From Apostichopus californicus (lineage: Eukaryota; Echinodermata; Holothuroidea; Aspidochirotida; Stichopodidae): DNA of 64,000 nucleotides. Below the pieces are notes generated by a model. The model saw nothing but the letters and a program-made list of their open reading frames with translations. It did not search any database and was not told where the DNA came from. This document shows, piece by piece, positions 1-11,955 of the stretch (its first letter is position 1; each line of letters begins with the position of its first letter). A program made the translations under genes and the position numbers. The stretch covers positions 25,623-89,622 of the forward strand of contig JAIPMN010000470.1 of the NCBI GenBank assembly GCA_020650975.1, given 5' to 3'.

Positions 1-1376
1 AAGCAGAGCTAAATAACATTACATGTTCAAACAATATTAGAACAATTGGCTATTAATTCTCCCTTTGTCTGTGGATCACTGTTTCAACCTGTACAGTAGC
101 CAGATACTGTCTGATATGCCACCTGGGGATCTTAAACAAATTGAGTGGCTTAAAGAGCTGTTTATAATTTATAGACATCAATGCATCAATGTAGATGGGA
201 TACATACATAGTTTAACTCATTTGACTAATTAAATCTTAATTAGTGAATTATTAATGGTTTATTCCAATGTACAGAAAGTTTTGTCTCTGAGAAATTTAA
301 TATATTTTTAAGGCTAATTTCATCATTCCTGGGTCAATTTTGGTGTCGGACTAAAGTCTTTTCAGGTACTGTACAGGTCTGGTCTTTTTTATAATGGTCT
401 ACTTACTAATAAAGAGCGAAAATATTACTTGTTATATTTTATGCTTTGGAATACAGTCCCATAAAGCTTTTTATTTTACCAAACTTGAAGATAAGCCTTA
501 GGTTTGAGTTGTAGTATATTTTCTTGAGATAAGAGCATGTATGAGACATTCTAAGTAATTGATGTACTATAGGCTGTTCCTTTGTTTCAACTTGATCAGG
601 CATACTGTATAATATTTTTTTTAAATACATAATTTACTTAAAAAGGGTCCTTGGCTGATAGATTTAAATGATTTGTCCAGTGTCATTCTTGACAACCCTG
701 TTTTCAGTTTTAGAAATATCACACACTAACCCAAATTGTAGACACTATCAAGTTAACTTTTTTGCAAGATTATTTAACTTACAGGCCCTCCCCAACAATG
801 GTTGTCAGAATGAATGGCTGAGAAAGGAAATATCCTCAACCAGACATTACAACAGGCACAATGGTGATATACCTCACCAGTCACCGCTAATAACCTCACC
901 ATGAAATGATCTTTTCTCAACTTACACAATATATGGATTAAGGACTTATTGGTTAATGCCAAATAAAAGTTCTGGGTTATTGTTCACATTGTTTACAATT
1001 TAGATATGTGCAAATATATATATGGTAACTTTGCAATGCTAATAGCAAAGTGACATTCCTGTAAAGGACCACAGTAATGAGATTTTTTAACAAAAATTCC
1101 CCAACATTGCACGAGCGCTGTAGTTTAATAAGTACGTACTGTTAAATGGGAAGAATAGTTCACGAAAGTGCCTGAAATTACAAAATTGATGTTTCCTTAT
1201 ATTTCAATGACATAGCAATTTAGCCAAAAACTCACTTCAGGCTTTGTAGATTAAACTTGGGTGGGCGAAAGTCATTACATTTTGGCTTTCAAACACGGAA
1301 ACTAGCCTACAATTTCTGTCAGTGCAGCTACATACATGTTTATTACAGAATGTCAAGGTGAGGAATTCTTGAAGTA

Positions 1377-2175
1377 ACTTACAGTACTGTATATGATGAG
1401 GAACTTTAAAATCTGCTAATTACTAGGCCATTGTCTAGGCATCAATGGACTGTAGAAAGTTTTATACCAAATGATCCAATGTGCTTCACAGGAACATACC
1501 GTATGACTAACTGTGCATATCACTTTATGAGTATATAATAATTAATAAATAATAATTTACAACATTTATATAGCACCTGATACAAAAGTTTCTAAGCGCT
1601 TAACAAAGGAACATAGAAACAAAGCAAACAGTCAAACAATAATATGAGAAAAAAGAAACGTTTTAAGCTGTCTTTTGACAATTTCAAGTGCTGGGGAATC
1701 ATGGACACAGATCGGGAGTTCATTCCAAAGGGCAGGTGCAGCAACAGAAAATGCACGATCGCCATAGCGAGTACTAGTTTGAGGACCAGGGGATCCATCC
1801 TCCCAATTGTAACTTTTGACCTTAGTCAGGTCTAAGGTTATAGCTTGCTATTATTGAACTAGCCTATGCCTAAATTTACTGATTATATTAACTACCAGGC
1901 TATGCTAATTCACACAATAACTTACAGTATACGATGAACAATTTTAAAAACTGTTATTGTTAATTAGGCCTTTGTCTAGGCGTTCATGGACCGTGGAAAA
2001 TCCATAACCAAATTATTTAATGTGCTCCACATGAACATACTGTACAGTATGACATACTGTGAATGTCATTTTATGATTAATACATAATAGTAGTCCATTC
2101 TCCCAATTCTTACTTTAGACCCAAGTGAGGTCCAAGGTTATGGCTTGCTATTACTGTCCTATTCCATGCCTAGTG
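1377..2175. repeat. Diverged direct duplication inside PKC intron 1
   Basis: Two related blocks lie in the same orientation. The first is 1377-1543 continuing at about 1797-1885; the second is 1921-2175. Shared landmarks are TTGTCTAGGC (1433 and 1973), the ATGTGCT...CACA...GAACATAC stretch, and the CTCCCAATT...AAGGTTATRGCTTGCTATTA stretch. The first copy is interrupted by an insertion and the second is continuous. Divergence is visible at many sites, so the event is not recent. Confidence 0.6.
1544..1796. mobile_element. Insertion in one copy of the duplication (short interspersed element or MITE, unclassified)
   Basis: About 250 bp separate two blocks that are contiguous in the sister copy at 1921-2175, so this segment was inserted after the duplication or lost from the other copy. 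Its left part has the TTTATATAGC...TTTCTAAGCGCTT style of interspersed repeats that I associate with marine invertebrate genomes. I found no clear terminal inverted repeat or target duplication. The assignment rests on the empty paralogous site. Confidence 0.45.
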
Positions 2176-2353
2176 TGTACCATAAACATTAATCGGATAA
2201 CAATAGGCCTAACGTACGTTACGCAAAGCCTAGTAGTAGTTCTAGTAGTACTAGTAGCCTAATTGTTTTATTATCAATTTAACTATAACAATATTTCAAG
2301 GTTGGAATATGGAATATTAAAACATGCCTAAAAAATTAAGCATAACTACATAC

Positions 2354-2719
2354 CCAAATATCACAGACACTGTTTTTTGGATCAGTATTTTTCTTTGTTT
2401 TTTGCAACAAATCTTCAAGAGGGACTGTGCAGTTTGCGACAAAAACTGCTGATGTTACTTTAGAATTGTGGTAGACTGTCAAGTTGAGATTTTCACCATT
2501 ATGCACCTTCCAGTTGAATTTTTCATTCCATGACGGATTAAGACTTTTAGCCTTTGTAGTTGTTTTTCCGATGTATTCATCATCAACAGTTATTGTTATA
2601 TATGGATCCAATTTGAAGCTTTGCAGCTTGTTTGAAGTGTGGCGAGTGGCATATTCAGTCGGCTTGAGATCAGCGGCCTCACACACTTTTAGCTTTATCT
2701 GGCCTGTAAAAACCACCAT
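2354..2719 (-). CDS. Novel protein kinase C (epsilon/eta class), first coding exon with C2 domain
   Basis: This exon encodes 122 residues beginning MVVFTGQIKLKVCEA and ending at ...VCDIW, followed by donor GTATGT (2353-2348) in phase 0. It matches the N-terminal C2 domain of novel PKCs: LDPYITITVDD, a GKT-T-K---NP-WNE pattern, and the hallmark FVANCT. The MVVF start and spacing resemble vertebrate PRKCE more than PRKCH, but an invertebrate gene probably predates that split. Novel PKCs are diacylglycerol-responsive, Ca2+-independent Ser/Thr kinases; this C2 domain is of the Ca2+-independent kind. The C1 and kinase exons must lie beyond the left edge. The start ATG has an A-rich upstream context (GGAAAATGG), and no competing upstream ATG continues the domain. 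Confidence 0.9.
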
Positions 2720-3300
2720 TTTCCTGGCTTTTCAACGAAATATCTCCCAAATCGAAAATATCCCAGACATCATAAAAACGGACACATTTTCCGCAGATGA
2801 AAAACAACCACGATATCAGAAAAGCTCTTCATTTCTCACTGAATTTCCAAATAGAGCTAACACACATATCGCAGTAGGGAAGGGCATGTCAAAATTCCTG
2901 TAAATGTAATGGAAGATTACATTTGAGTTGAACACATCAGCTGTGCGATGAATATGATGTGTTGTGTATGTATACATATACTACTATGCCTTGTTGTTTG
3001 AATGCAAAAGTGCCATCCCACGGAGATATGCGTTTCATAGACTTACCAACAATCAATTCTCCCAACCCTGTTGTAATATGTCAGCCATTTGTATACGGAA
3101 GTAAAAATTTCGGAGAATTCTGCTGGTTAATCGATAATCATAAAGTTTATCAGTAAAGGGAAGTAAGCAATAAGAAGATATCGCCGAGACCCTCCGTACG
3201 TCAACGGTCAGTATACAATAAACTGGCTCAACGGAAAACGATAAAGGTTTGCCGGTGAAACATGTGAAGAAAAAAATGTGGGTATTTCACTGACTGCCAG
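2720..3300 (-). promoter_or_regulatory. Probable 5' UTR and promoter region of the PKC gene
   Basis: The PKC start codon is at 2719 and no coding sequence continues upstream, so the leader and possibly the promoter lie here. I see no decisive TATA box or initiator, and a non-coding exon further upstream is possible. The call is positional only. Confidence 0.3.
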
Positions 3301-6300
3301 TAAAATCTCATACAAACAGTATATCGTTCTTAATTGAAAAATGGCAGTTTGAAGATTATATAAATCTGGGCAATATGAACACTTCTGTAGTCACGAATAT
3401 TGATCAGGGTGAATGATCTCTTTGTGTGATCATAGCGTAGATTCTTCATAAGAACTTTTCTCTTATATTTTGGTGTAGTGGTTTGTTCAGTCCATTATAG
3501 CTGTGACACATGGTTTGTATTTATAACTGCTGTAATTCACTTCGAAGTCCATTTTTTCTTTCTCTTATCTAACATCAGTGGAGTAGCCCCTGCCACGCCC
3601 CCGCTAAAGATACTAACAATATTTATCTGCCACTCCCGTCTCCCCGTGCAAAGTCAGGATTATTTTCTTTTGGAAAATAGAGGCGAGTAGTAGTACTCAG
3701 CTCCCTGGCCTTCCCGCTAGTAAAGTATTAGCCCCCACCCCAAGAGAAGACTAGGTATGCCCCTGTAGGCCGATTAACGTCATTTGCTGGAACATATCGT
3801 CAACTGCATTTAATCAATTCGGATTTGTTAGTTAAAGGCAAATAAAACTAACGTTCAGTTCAATTACCAGGAATGATTATGTTCACACTGCTGGGATTGT
3901 GCATGTGGTGGTCATAAACATGGAACATGTTACACAATAAAAGAAACCACCTCAACTAGTTGATCACAGTCTTATATGTGAAATTGTCTTCTAATTCTCC
4001 ACGTCCCTCCCGTGCACCGACCCCCTCTAGCGTTCAGCCGTCATCCACATCAGCCTTGGCTTGAGGATCGCCACATACGGCTAAATTAAGCGGGAAAGCA
4101 CACACTAATGGGGAGGGGGGGGTAAGTATAGAGCAAAGAAGCACTTATCACGCCATTCGTTTGTGTATTTCGTGTCATTACTTTTTCTGGTTAGTCTTGC
4201 TTTGTCATTTATTCACTTTCGATAGTCGATACACACTAAGAACACTATGAAAGAGTTGCAAAATCACAATTGTGCGATTGTGTGCATGTGGACTTGTGCA
4301 GTAAAATGGCGTACGCAACGGTCACTTCTAATGAATAGTGACTCTACTCTTGTACTAGATATCCTTGGTGCAGCAAGAAACTCACAGAAATTGTATTAAT
4401 TTTCTGTGAGAAAACCTCAATACTCGCAATGATAATGATGGGATCCCTTCGAGTGCTTCCAGGATAGACCATTTCACGTATAGGGGTGAAATGATGCTGA
4501 CTCGAACCAGAAAAAAAAAGTAGCATACGTTTTTCCAGCCGGAAATATGAAGGTGGACGTGGAAAGGAAGTATCAATTCGGCGTATTACACACTTTTAAT
4601 ATCAAAGAGAACTTCCAATGGAAGTAAATGTACCTGCGGAAGAACAAAAAGTTGTATTTGTGTTAGATGTCTGAAAAGAAAGGGAAGGTCTTCCGTCAAA
4701 GTTGCATTTTGCAATATGATGCAACCTAATGTCATTCTGACCAAACCGTGTTATATTTAATTTTATAGTCATTTAAAAGATCTGTGTGGTCACATGCAGC
4801 CATGAGTATATTGCAAACAAAATTTACTTTGTTATTTTGTTTCATTAAAACTCGTTTCACGTGCTTTATTTGTTCATTTCTGGTCCGACATCTTTGGATA
4901 AAATATTAAATTGAGATTATCGTACGTATTTATATTTTCTTCAGTTGCCTGGTATATTTCCTTCAACAATTAATTAATCATGGTGCCCGCGTGATTCGGT
5001 ACTAAACTTAATTCTAAATTCAGTTTTAACTTCTTCTTTTTTCACGAGCAACTCGTCACACTTATAGCTACATTTAGTTTTGGTGTTTTTGTATGTTGTT
5101 TTGTTCTTTAAAATTTATAAATAATTTACCAGTAATTTCCGTTCTGAATTTACTTTAAATCAAACATGAATGAGGGGAACATCAGTTGACCAAAACTCTC
5201 ATTTCACTTTTCCCAACAGACAGGCCAGACTGCTAGATATTGCACTTTGATGCCTTTCCTAGTTCTATATTAGTCTGTTTCCGACGGTGTCTTCGAGAAC
5301 CAGATTGGGGACCAGAGCAGGGACAATAACCTCAACATTTTATTTATGTTCTAGCCTATATCATAAAATCGGAATACATTGTTAATTCTTCATGCCCATA
5401 TTTCCCCGCCCCCCCCCCTCCTACATCGACCCCTGGCCTGGCTTGTAGCCAGGAATTTTAAATTCTTGGAACCAACACTTTAGAGCCTGGAGGGACACCG
5501 TATACTTGTGTCATGAGATAAAAGCAAACTTGTTGTGCACATTATGGTGGTACAGATGGGGAGGGAGCCCGTAGTTTGCCCTGGGGGTTATTTCCCTGAC
5601 TTACCCCTATCGTCAGGGTTGTGTATATACAACATTCAGCTATGCTCTACTGTAATGCTGAATGTGTCAGTGTAATATACGGTTCAGTGAACTTATAGAA
5701 ATTTTGGTATATGCATGCCGCTATAGCTACCCCTCACTGCATATAGCTGGAACTTTACCATTCATAGCACCTTTAGTTTTTTATTTTCATGACATGGCCA
5801 CCTATATTTTAGCAAGCCTCTCCATTCCAAGCCTCTCAGATCCTACGCTAATCTTTAAAGTCAGAAGATATTGAGATCTTAAATTGGTTGAATGTGACCC
5901 GTTTCGTACTATATGCATTTCGTTTCATCCATACAGTCAACATCCATATACCACGACGGAGAAAACATAAATATTCGGAATTTTCCCTCTTTTTGGCATA
6001 TTTCCTAAGAGAACTTGATTCTAACGGGTTGATATCGACTCCATATGGGGTACGCCCTTAATAATTAGTGTACCCTAAACAAGCATTGAAGGTTTTCAAA
6101 TGAGTAATTAACGAATTTGATTCAACTGTCAACAATTTTCTCTCCCAAATACTTTAATGATACATTAGGAGAAATCAAATGAAAAGGCCACATGTTTTGA
6201 ACTTATTCTTCGAAGTGCTTCAATTAACTTCATTATGATCGTTATGACATGAATTGTTAATTGTGGTTCCGCCTTTTTGTTATAATGTGTTTCCTCTTAA

Positions 6301-6714
6301 AATTAAGTTTCTATGTCAATGATATTTCATATTCTGAGGGTTTGGGGAAGATAAGCTACTTCTAACTAAGTGAACCTGTATCACGTAGATTTGAATTTTT
6401 TCTTGTGATATTTTATAAAAGCATCTTGCAACAGCAGAAGGGAGGATGTCATCAGGTCAATTCAGTTGAGAAAGTGTTTTTTTTTTTAATATTCTCAATC
6501 ATTTATCCACAGAAGAAAAGAATATTTATACAGAAAAGATACTCTTTTTTATGAAATTCTAAATTAGGGCAAGTTCTAAGTAAGGGGCAAGATATTGAGA
6601 TGGGGGTTCAACTAGCGGTGTGAAATATGTACTCTTGAATATAAATTTTTACATTGTTTGTGACCAGAAATCCTTTTAAATGAATGGTTTCCATTACAGA
6701 GTTGAAACCACGGA
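3301..6714. other. Intergenic, no gene recognised
   Basis: No open frame here has recognisable protein similarity or a plausible chain of splice sites. The stretch is AT-rich with short G and C runs (about 4108-4121 and 5406-5418). A distal promoter or non-coding exon of the PKC gene could lie here, but nothing in the sequence marks one. Confidence 0.5.
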
Positions 6715-6940
6715 TATATACTTGCTCTGAGAAGACTCGGAGCCGTATCCACATGTATTGTTAATTTATGTGGCCGTATCTTAATTTAGCTCTGCGCCGA
6801 CAAGAAAAAGATGGCGCTAGAACAATATCATATCCAGAGCCGTATTATGTCTATATACGGCTCTGATCATATGTAGAGTTCCTTTATAAAGAAACTAATC
6901 ATATCCAGCGCCGTATATTCGGCTCTGATCATATCAAAAT
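6715..6940. repeat. Cluster of short hairpin-forming inverted repeats
   Basis: Two consecutive imperfect hairpins about 71 bp apart share arms built on AGAGCCGTAT and ATACGGCTCTGATCATAT (6829-6872 and 6900-6934). Further single arms occur at about 6739-6750, and at 7960-7975 outside the block. This looks like a decayed palindromic MITE or a small foldback element. No coding potential is visible. Confidence 0.45.
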
Positions 6941-8561
6941 AATTTAACTGACAATGCTCTCCAATATTTTAGAAACTAAAGACAGATGTTCGTTTTTTCG
7001 GGTAGGGGGGGGGGGGTAGGAGGTGTTAATACATCGGGGAAACATGAATATTATGAAAAAAGACAAAAAAATATAGATGTCGTCGAGGTTGGGAGGTAGG
7101 TTCACGTGTGTATAGCCAGAAATTATTCTTTGCCTTCATTGATTACAGAATGCATGGAAGAAGACATACATGATTTGGAAGTAGTCGGAAGTCTTTCCGG
7201 ACTTTTATTGTGTTATAATATATTGCAGTAGTTAGAAGTCATGAGTTGCTTTTGTATAAACACCGTCTAACGATTGAAAAGGAAGCCAAATTAATTACGA
7301 GGATAAGGTTTGGTGTTTGCATCCTGTTTGTGAAAATCGCACAGGCTCCAAACATATTGAAAATTTGGGTTTATTTCATTCAGTTGCATCCGGGTTCCAG
7401 TCGATACTCCCCCACCCCGACCTCATAGGTTTAGTTTAGCCTCAATCAAGAGGGAGCAGTAGACCAAGGACTCTATCAAACTAAATAAAGAGAGACACCT
7501 TAAAATCGAGCTTATTTAAATTCTTCATTTACCTACAACATTCACCAGGTTTCGACACCACAACGGACAATGATTATCCCATTCATATACGTAACTTTGG
7601 AACTTTAAACTTAAAACTCTTCCACAGAACATCCTTGCCTTTTGAAATGTAAGGATTGCAAGCACCTTGCGTTTAGATCTCATTGTAGACATAATTCACA
7701 ATATGCCTCAGAATACACTCTATGGTGTCTAAAGTTTCTTTTCTGTGGGGAAGGGGAGGGGCTTACCCCCGGATCGCACTCGTCACAGATTCTAACGAGA
7801 ACATGGACCTATACTCAAATAAATTGAGGATGGACTTTCAAGAAAATTCATTTTATGTGACGATGGGGTGGGGGGGGGGGGAGGTATGCTTTCCGAATTT
7901 TTTACTTCACCGGTGGTAAATTAAGAGTTTCATGCTCTGTCTTCCCCATGGTGTTGGATATATACGGCTCTGATACAACCCAAAGATTCTCTCGTGTTGT
8001 CTGACACGATTGCTGACTGCCTGGCCGTTTTGATATACCGAAGTTTGGTAACAAACTAATCTTGTGTTGCGTAATCTATCAACTAATTTCTGGCTGTCGC
8101 AGTGATACTGCAAGAAATCCCAGAGGTTTCTGACAGTGAGAGCTCCGAAATATTCACGTCGAACATAAATGACGAGAGTCAAATCATGATATTGTAGACC
8201 GGTATCATGATTCGTGCCATAACCAAACGGAGGTTAGTGTCTTCCTCAAGCCAATTGTAACGGCCGTTCCAGTCAAAGCCTATGTTAAACAAGGCTACTA
8301 CCACACATAAGCCAACTTAAGCCTACACTAAGGTAATAGTAATACCATAGCCCACTAGTACTAGTAGTAACACTTAAACAGTAAAACCAGTTTTCAGTAT
8401 TAGAACTACCATAGCCTATCCACCTTGACCACTTAAACTAGGATATACTAATACTGAGATGGGAAAGTTAGACATTAAAACCGTGGCATATATTTTAAAT
8501 AAACTAATTTGTGTAAGCTGCACAGGTATGCTATGCCTACTAGTATAGTCAGTATTGCTAA
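6941..8561. other. Intergenic, low-complexity G runs, no gene recognised
   Basis: The stretch contains G runs at 7003-7015 and 7868-7880 and one isolated arm of the neighbouring hairpin family near 7960. Open frames are short and unlike known proteins. Confidence 0.45.
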
Positions 8562-9013
8562 TTTCGGAACACTGACAATTTCGGACACCCCTATGAAATG
8601 CACGATTTCACCATGACAACCTACAGGAAGAGCCAAATTTCACCAAAAAGTACGAAATGACCCGTGTGCAAGTGAATACTTACATATTTGTCAATAAAAT
8701 GACGGAGATCTATGAAGTCTGTTATAATTACTGAAAGAGCAACTGCGCCACCAATTTTATCACCAGCGCCACACTGTGGGACCGAGTGTCCGAACTTCGC
8801 AATACTCTAGCAAAGAAATACCAGTTCCACAATCACGAAGAATCTTCTTGGAATACAACGTGAAAACAGTTTTCAGGAAAGAAAGTTTGGCCGTGTATCG
8901 TAATATAACACACTTTTCCCACCATATCAAGTATATTTTCAGGTGATTTATACCAGAAGATATAGTTTTGGGGTGTTTTAAGGCTTAGGTGTCCGAACTT
9001 CGAAGTGTCCATG
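8562..9013. mobile_element. Candidate non-autonomous DNA transposon with imperfect inverted ends
   Basis: The left end carries two TTTCGGA...ACAC motifs (8562-8590) and the right end carries GGTGTCCGAACTTCGAAGTGTCC-like sequence in inverted orientation (8990-9010); an internal copy of GTGTCCGAACTTCG sits at about 8783. The ends pair imperfectly over roughly 25 bp. A GCTA tetranucleotide lies near both borders and could be a short target duplication, but this is weak. Confidence 0.3.
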
Positions 9014-10369
9014 CTACTACTGTCACTGTTACAGAGCTGCTTTCCACTTCTCATTATACATTACAGTACAAGCTAAATGGTCAGCATTAACATACCTCTA
9101 TTACTGTCTGTAGCTGAAAGCTAGGTTCCATTAAAGTTTGCCATATTTTCTTACATTAAAATTATTAAAATTAAGTGATAGGTGTTAAAAAAAATTCTGG
9201 TGTTAAAAAATATCTGTTTCAATTATTGGGTCACAGAGACCAACCAGGGTTGCCCAGCAATTAGCCAAAATCTCTGTGGGAAAAAATGCTTACATTTGAC
9301 CAAAACAACTTGTAATCTATTGACCAAATGTGAGTTAACAATATTGATACATGATGTCACTAAGCATTGCCATTTTATTATTTGCTTAAATTTCTCTAAA
9401 CTGCTTACTTGATTTATACTGCATTTGTCCACTTATTCTACTTAATTGGACTTCCATCATCTTCTACAATAATTCTTATAGCAAATCATAGCTTCACGGA
9501 AGCATAAAGTTTGACTTATTCCGCATCTTTTATGACCTTAAAGTAGCTGGTGAGCTTTCCAAGCTAGATTGAACTTTTCTCCACATTGACTCAACTTGCT
9601 TTCATGATCTGATCAAAGTCAATGAAATTATTTCTATTCATCCATAAGGTCACAATTATCCAATAAAAATAACCCTTACCATTTTTATAATCAGAATGTC
9701 AGCTTCTCGATACATTTGCTGTGAATGTGTGGTAGGTAGGTATAGGACATGCTAAATATAAATGATTTGTGGTTTCTTTAAAACGCAATATACAGTCTCA
9801 ACATTTTAAACATCTGTGATAACATCCATACAAGCACGATGATAACATCCAACAAGCACATGAAATAGTTCTATTTTTGTGAATTTGAAAAATTTTGCTG
9901 CAAGAACAACAATCTACTTTAAATATTAGTATATTTTGAGCTGTACCATTGTATACTTTATCCATAGCTCTTTATGCCTTGTCGTCATCACTTGCTAATC
10001 AAAATACAAGCAGAAAGATGTATTTAAGAAAGTAAACACTGGAAAGTACATTCATTTAAATTAGAACACTGCAAATAGTTATCTCAACAATAAAAAATAT
10101 GAAAAAAATAAAAAAAATAAAAAAAATAAAAATAGAGAAGGAAAGAATGAGTCTCCATCGAGGGTCAGAACTTGACACAAGGTTGTTAAAGAAGAGGCAG
10201 CAGCATTCCCACCGGGGCAGAATAATATATGGAAAGTGAATGAGTTAAATCAGTTTCTATGCAGATCCTATTATACAGAACGTAAGGAATCAAAATTAGC
10301 CACAGTATGTACAGTAGAACCTATGGTTGCAATTGTGAGTCATTTTCGTTTTTGTTATATTTTCATTAG
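9014..10369. other. Region upstream of the first recognised ISCA2 exon
   Basis: The ISCA2 promoter and its first coding exon, for the mitochondrial presequence, should lie in or before this stretch, but I could not choose an exon with confidence. A 37-nt ATG-led segment at about 10147-10183 would fit by phase but has a weak donor (GTTGTT). An A-rich microsatellite of AAAAAAT-like units lies at 10096-10134. Confidence 0.35.
10096..10134 (+). repeat. A-rich microsatellite (AAAAAAT-like units)
   Basis: Tandem AAAAAAT/AAAAAATA units are directly visible, upstream of the ISCA2 exons. It is a simple repeat with no other meaning that I can see. Confidence 0.7.
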
Positions 10370-10511
10370 TGTTGCTATCTTGCCGACCATTCATCAGGCA
10401 TCCAAGAGATTGATTCCATATGTAGCTGCTTCAACAGACAGCAAGCCAAGTGTTGCAGACGAACCAGTTAGTGCAAATCAAGACATCCTTCTAACGGACA
10501 GCTGTGTGAAG
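10370..10511 (+). CDS. ISCA2: ISCA2 exon (end of presequence and start of mature domain)
   Basis: The exon opens after a strong pyrimidine tract and ATTAG and ends ...LTDSCVK before donor GTAAAT (10512). The first base completes a codon begun in an unseen exon. The Ser/Ala-rich low-similarity part (ASTDSKPS...) is presequence and linker; similarity to ISCA2 starts at ILLTDSC. Confidence 0.8.
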
Positions 10512-11955
10512 GTAAATGTAACTGGAGATTGTATTGGCTTTGCCTTTCATAGGTTATCTTTTATTTAAGTGATTAAGATCAAGTGATTAAGATCAAGATT
10601 AAGTAATGAGCGCTTTGAAGTAAAACTGCTTGCCCCTCATGCCAAGCACCCATGATGATTTAAGATGCTGTAACCTGCATACAATGGAGTAATATCTTCC
10701 AAAAAGGTAGTGCTTCTTTTATTTTGCAAGTTTTGTGCTTCTTGAAGTAGTGATTTATGTCTGTGCTTCTTCTGAAAATTATTGTCCAAATGATAAGACA
10801 TTGACACAAATACTATACTCGGTGAGTCCAGTTGGTGGTTATCACACCTTCCTGGTAAACCAAACAAGCTCATGCAGATAGTATAAGTAAAACTCACAAC
10901 AAATATGATGAAATAATTGATTTTCAACCTGATATACCTATATTTATATGTTACTTATTTTACAGAGACTGAAAGATGTAGCAGGGACGAGTGGTACTTT
11001 TCTGCGGATTACAGTGGAAGGGGGTGGCTGCTCTGGTTTCCAGTACAAATTTGACCTGGATGAAAAGATGAATGAGGAAGACAGGTTGGTTTCTGAAAAA
11101 GGAAAAGATTATTGAACATTCTAAACGCTAGTTTATCACATGATGCATCATCATACATGACTGTGTTACTCAGCGTGTCCTGTACAGTAACATGCTTTAG
11201 ACGTTTGAACCTGTTCCAATTCCTTCTGAACAATAGGTCAAAGGTTATCTTAAGAAGGTATGTCTTCTTTCCCAAGGATATTCCTTCTTTGTTTTAATAG
11301 CCATATCTGTGCTTGTTAATGGCACTGAACAACATGTTCACTGCTCCACACTTCCCTGTCGGTAAAACAAATTGTGGTAACCAGAAAAAGACTAACAAAG
11401 ATAACCAGGTTTCTGTAGACATGCTAGAGTGACAGTGACTGTAAGGAAACAACTTGACAAATTAATAATCATAACATAACTACAAAATATTGAATGTCCC
11501 ATTAAATGCAGCAATGTTACTTGTCCCCTTATTTGGAATTGTGTTGTAAATGATAAATGTATCCTACAGATAAAGAAAACCATTGTGTATGAATGGAATG
11601 TACACTTTTGTTGAAGACAGAAAAGACAAAGAAATGAATGAATGAGAAACATTTGCAAGTTAAATGAGCTCAATCTGACTTTCATTCTGGATTTGTCAGG
11701 TGATAGTACACTGGCTTTAGGAGAAGTGATGAATGGTCGTTGTCGCTATAATTATTCTTCTTCCTTTAATTTTTCAACAGAGTTTTTGAGAAAGAAGGTG
11801 CGAAGATTGTTATTGACGAAATATCGTTAGATTTCATCAAAGGCTCAACCATAGACTATCATACAGAGCTGATAAGGGCAGCCTTTCGCATCATCAACAA
11901 CCCTAAAGCAGAGAATGGGTGTTCCTGCGGGGCTTCATTTGCATTCAAGTTATGA
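10370..11955 (+). CDS. ISCA2: Iron-sulfur cluster assembly factor ISCA2, mitochondrial (exons 2-4; first exon not found)
   Basis: Three exons join in phase: 10370-10511, 10966-11084 and 11781-11955, giving 144 residues plus TGA. Human ISCA2 is about 154 aa, so only a short N-terminal presequence is missing. The A-type scaffold signature is complete: LTDSCVK, then [16 protein letters not shown] with the first conserved cysteine, and [13 protein letters not shown] at the C-terminus with the other two cysteines that bind Fe or a cluster. ISCA2 acts with ISCA1 and IBA57 in the mitochondrial matrix to make [4Fe-4S] clusters for aconitase, lipoate synthase and complex I. The 10370 boundary uses the acceptor TTTTCATTAG; an alternative acceptor ends at 10397 in the same frame. 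WDR20 follows on the same strand about 2 kb downstream. The family assignment is firm and the 5' end is not. Confidence 0.9.
10966..11084 (+). CDS. ISCA2: ISCA2 exon with the GGGCSGF motif
   Basis: The acceptor is TTTTACAG and the donor is GTTGGT. The exon starts in phase 0 and ends after two bases of an Arg codon (AG). It encodes [20 protein letters not shown] and continues through [20 protein letters not shown], containing the first conserved cysteine. Confidence 0.92.
11781..11955 (+). CDS. ISCA2: ISCA2 terminal exon with the CSCG motif
   Basis: The acceptor is TTTTCAACAG; the first base A completes the split Arg codon, giving [11 protein letters not shown]. The exon ends [13 protein letters not shown] and TGA at 11953-11955. 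The CxC pair and the C-terminal F-x-L ending are typical of the family. Confidence 0.93.

Larger units (their letters stand above)
1..2353 (-). other. Intron 1 of the novel PKC gene (partial)
   Basis: This stretch lies downstream of the donor of the PKC C2 exon on the minus strand, so it is the 5' part of that gene's intron. I see no coding exon in it. It holds a diverged direct duplication (about 1377-1543 plus 1797-1885 against 1921-2175) and a roughly 250-bp insertion in one copy. The rest is AT-rich without recognisable features. Confidence 0.6.

Noticed and set aside
2484-2903. 139-codon plus-strand open frame
   Set aside because: It is antisense to the PKC C2 exon, which explains its openness.
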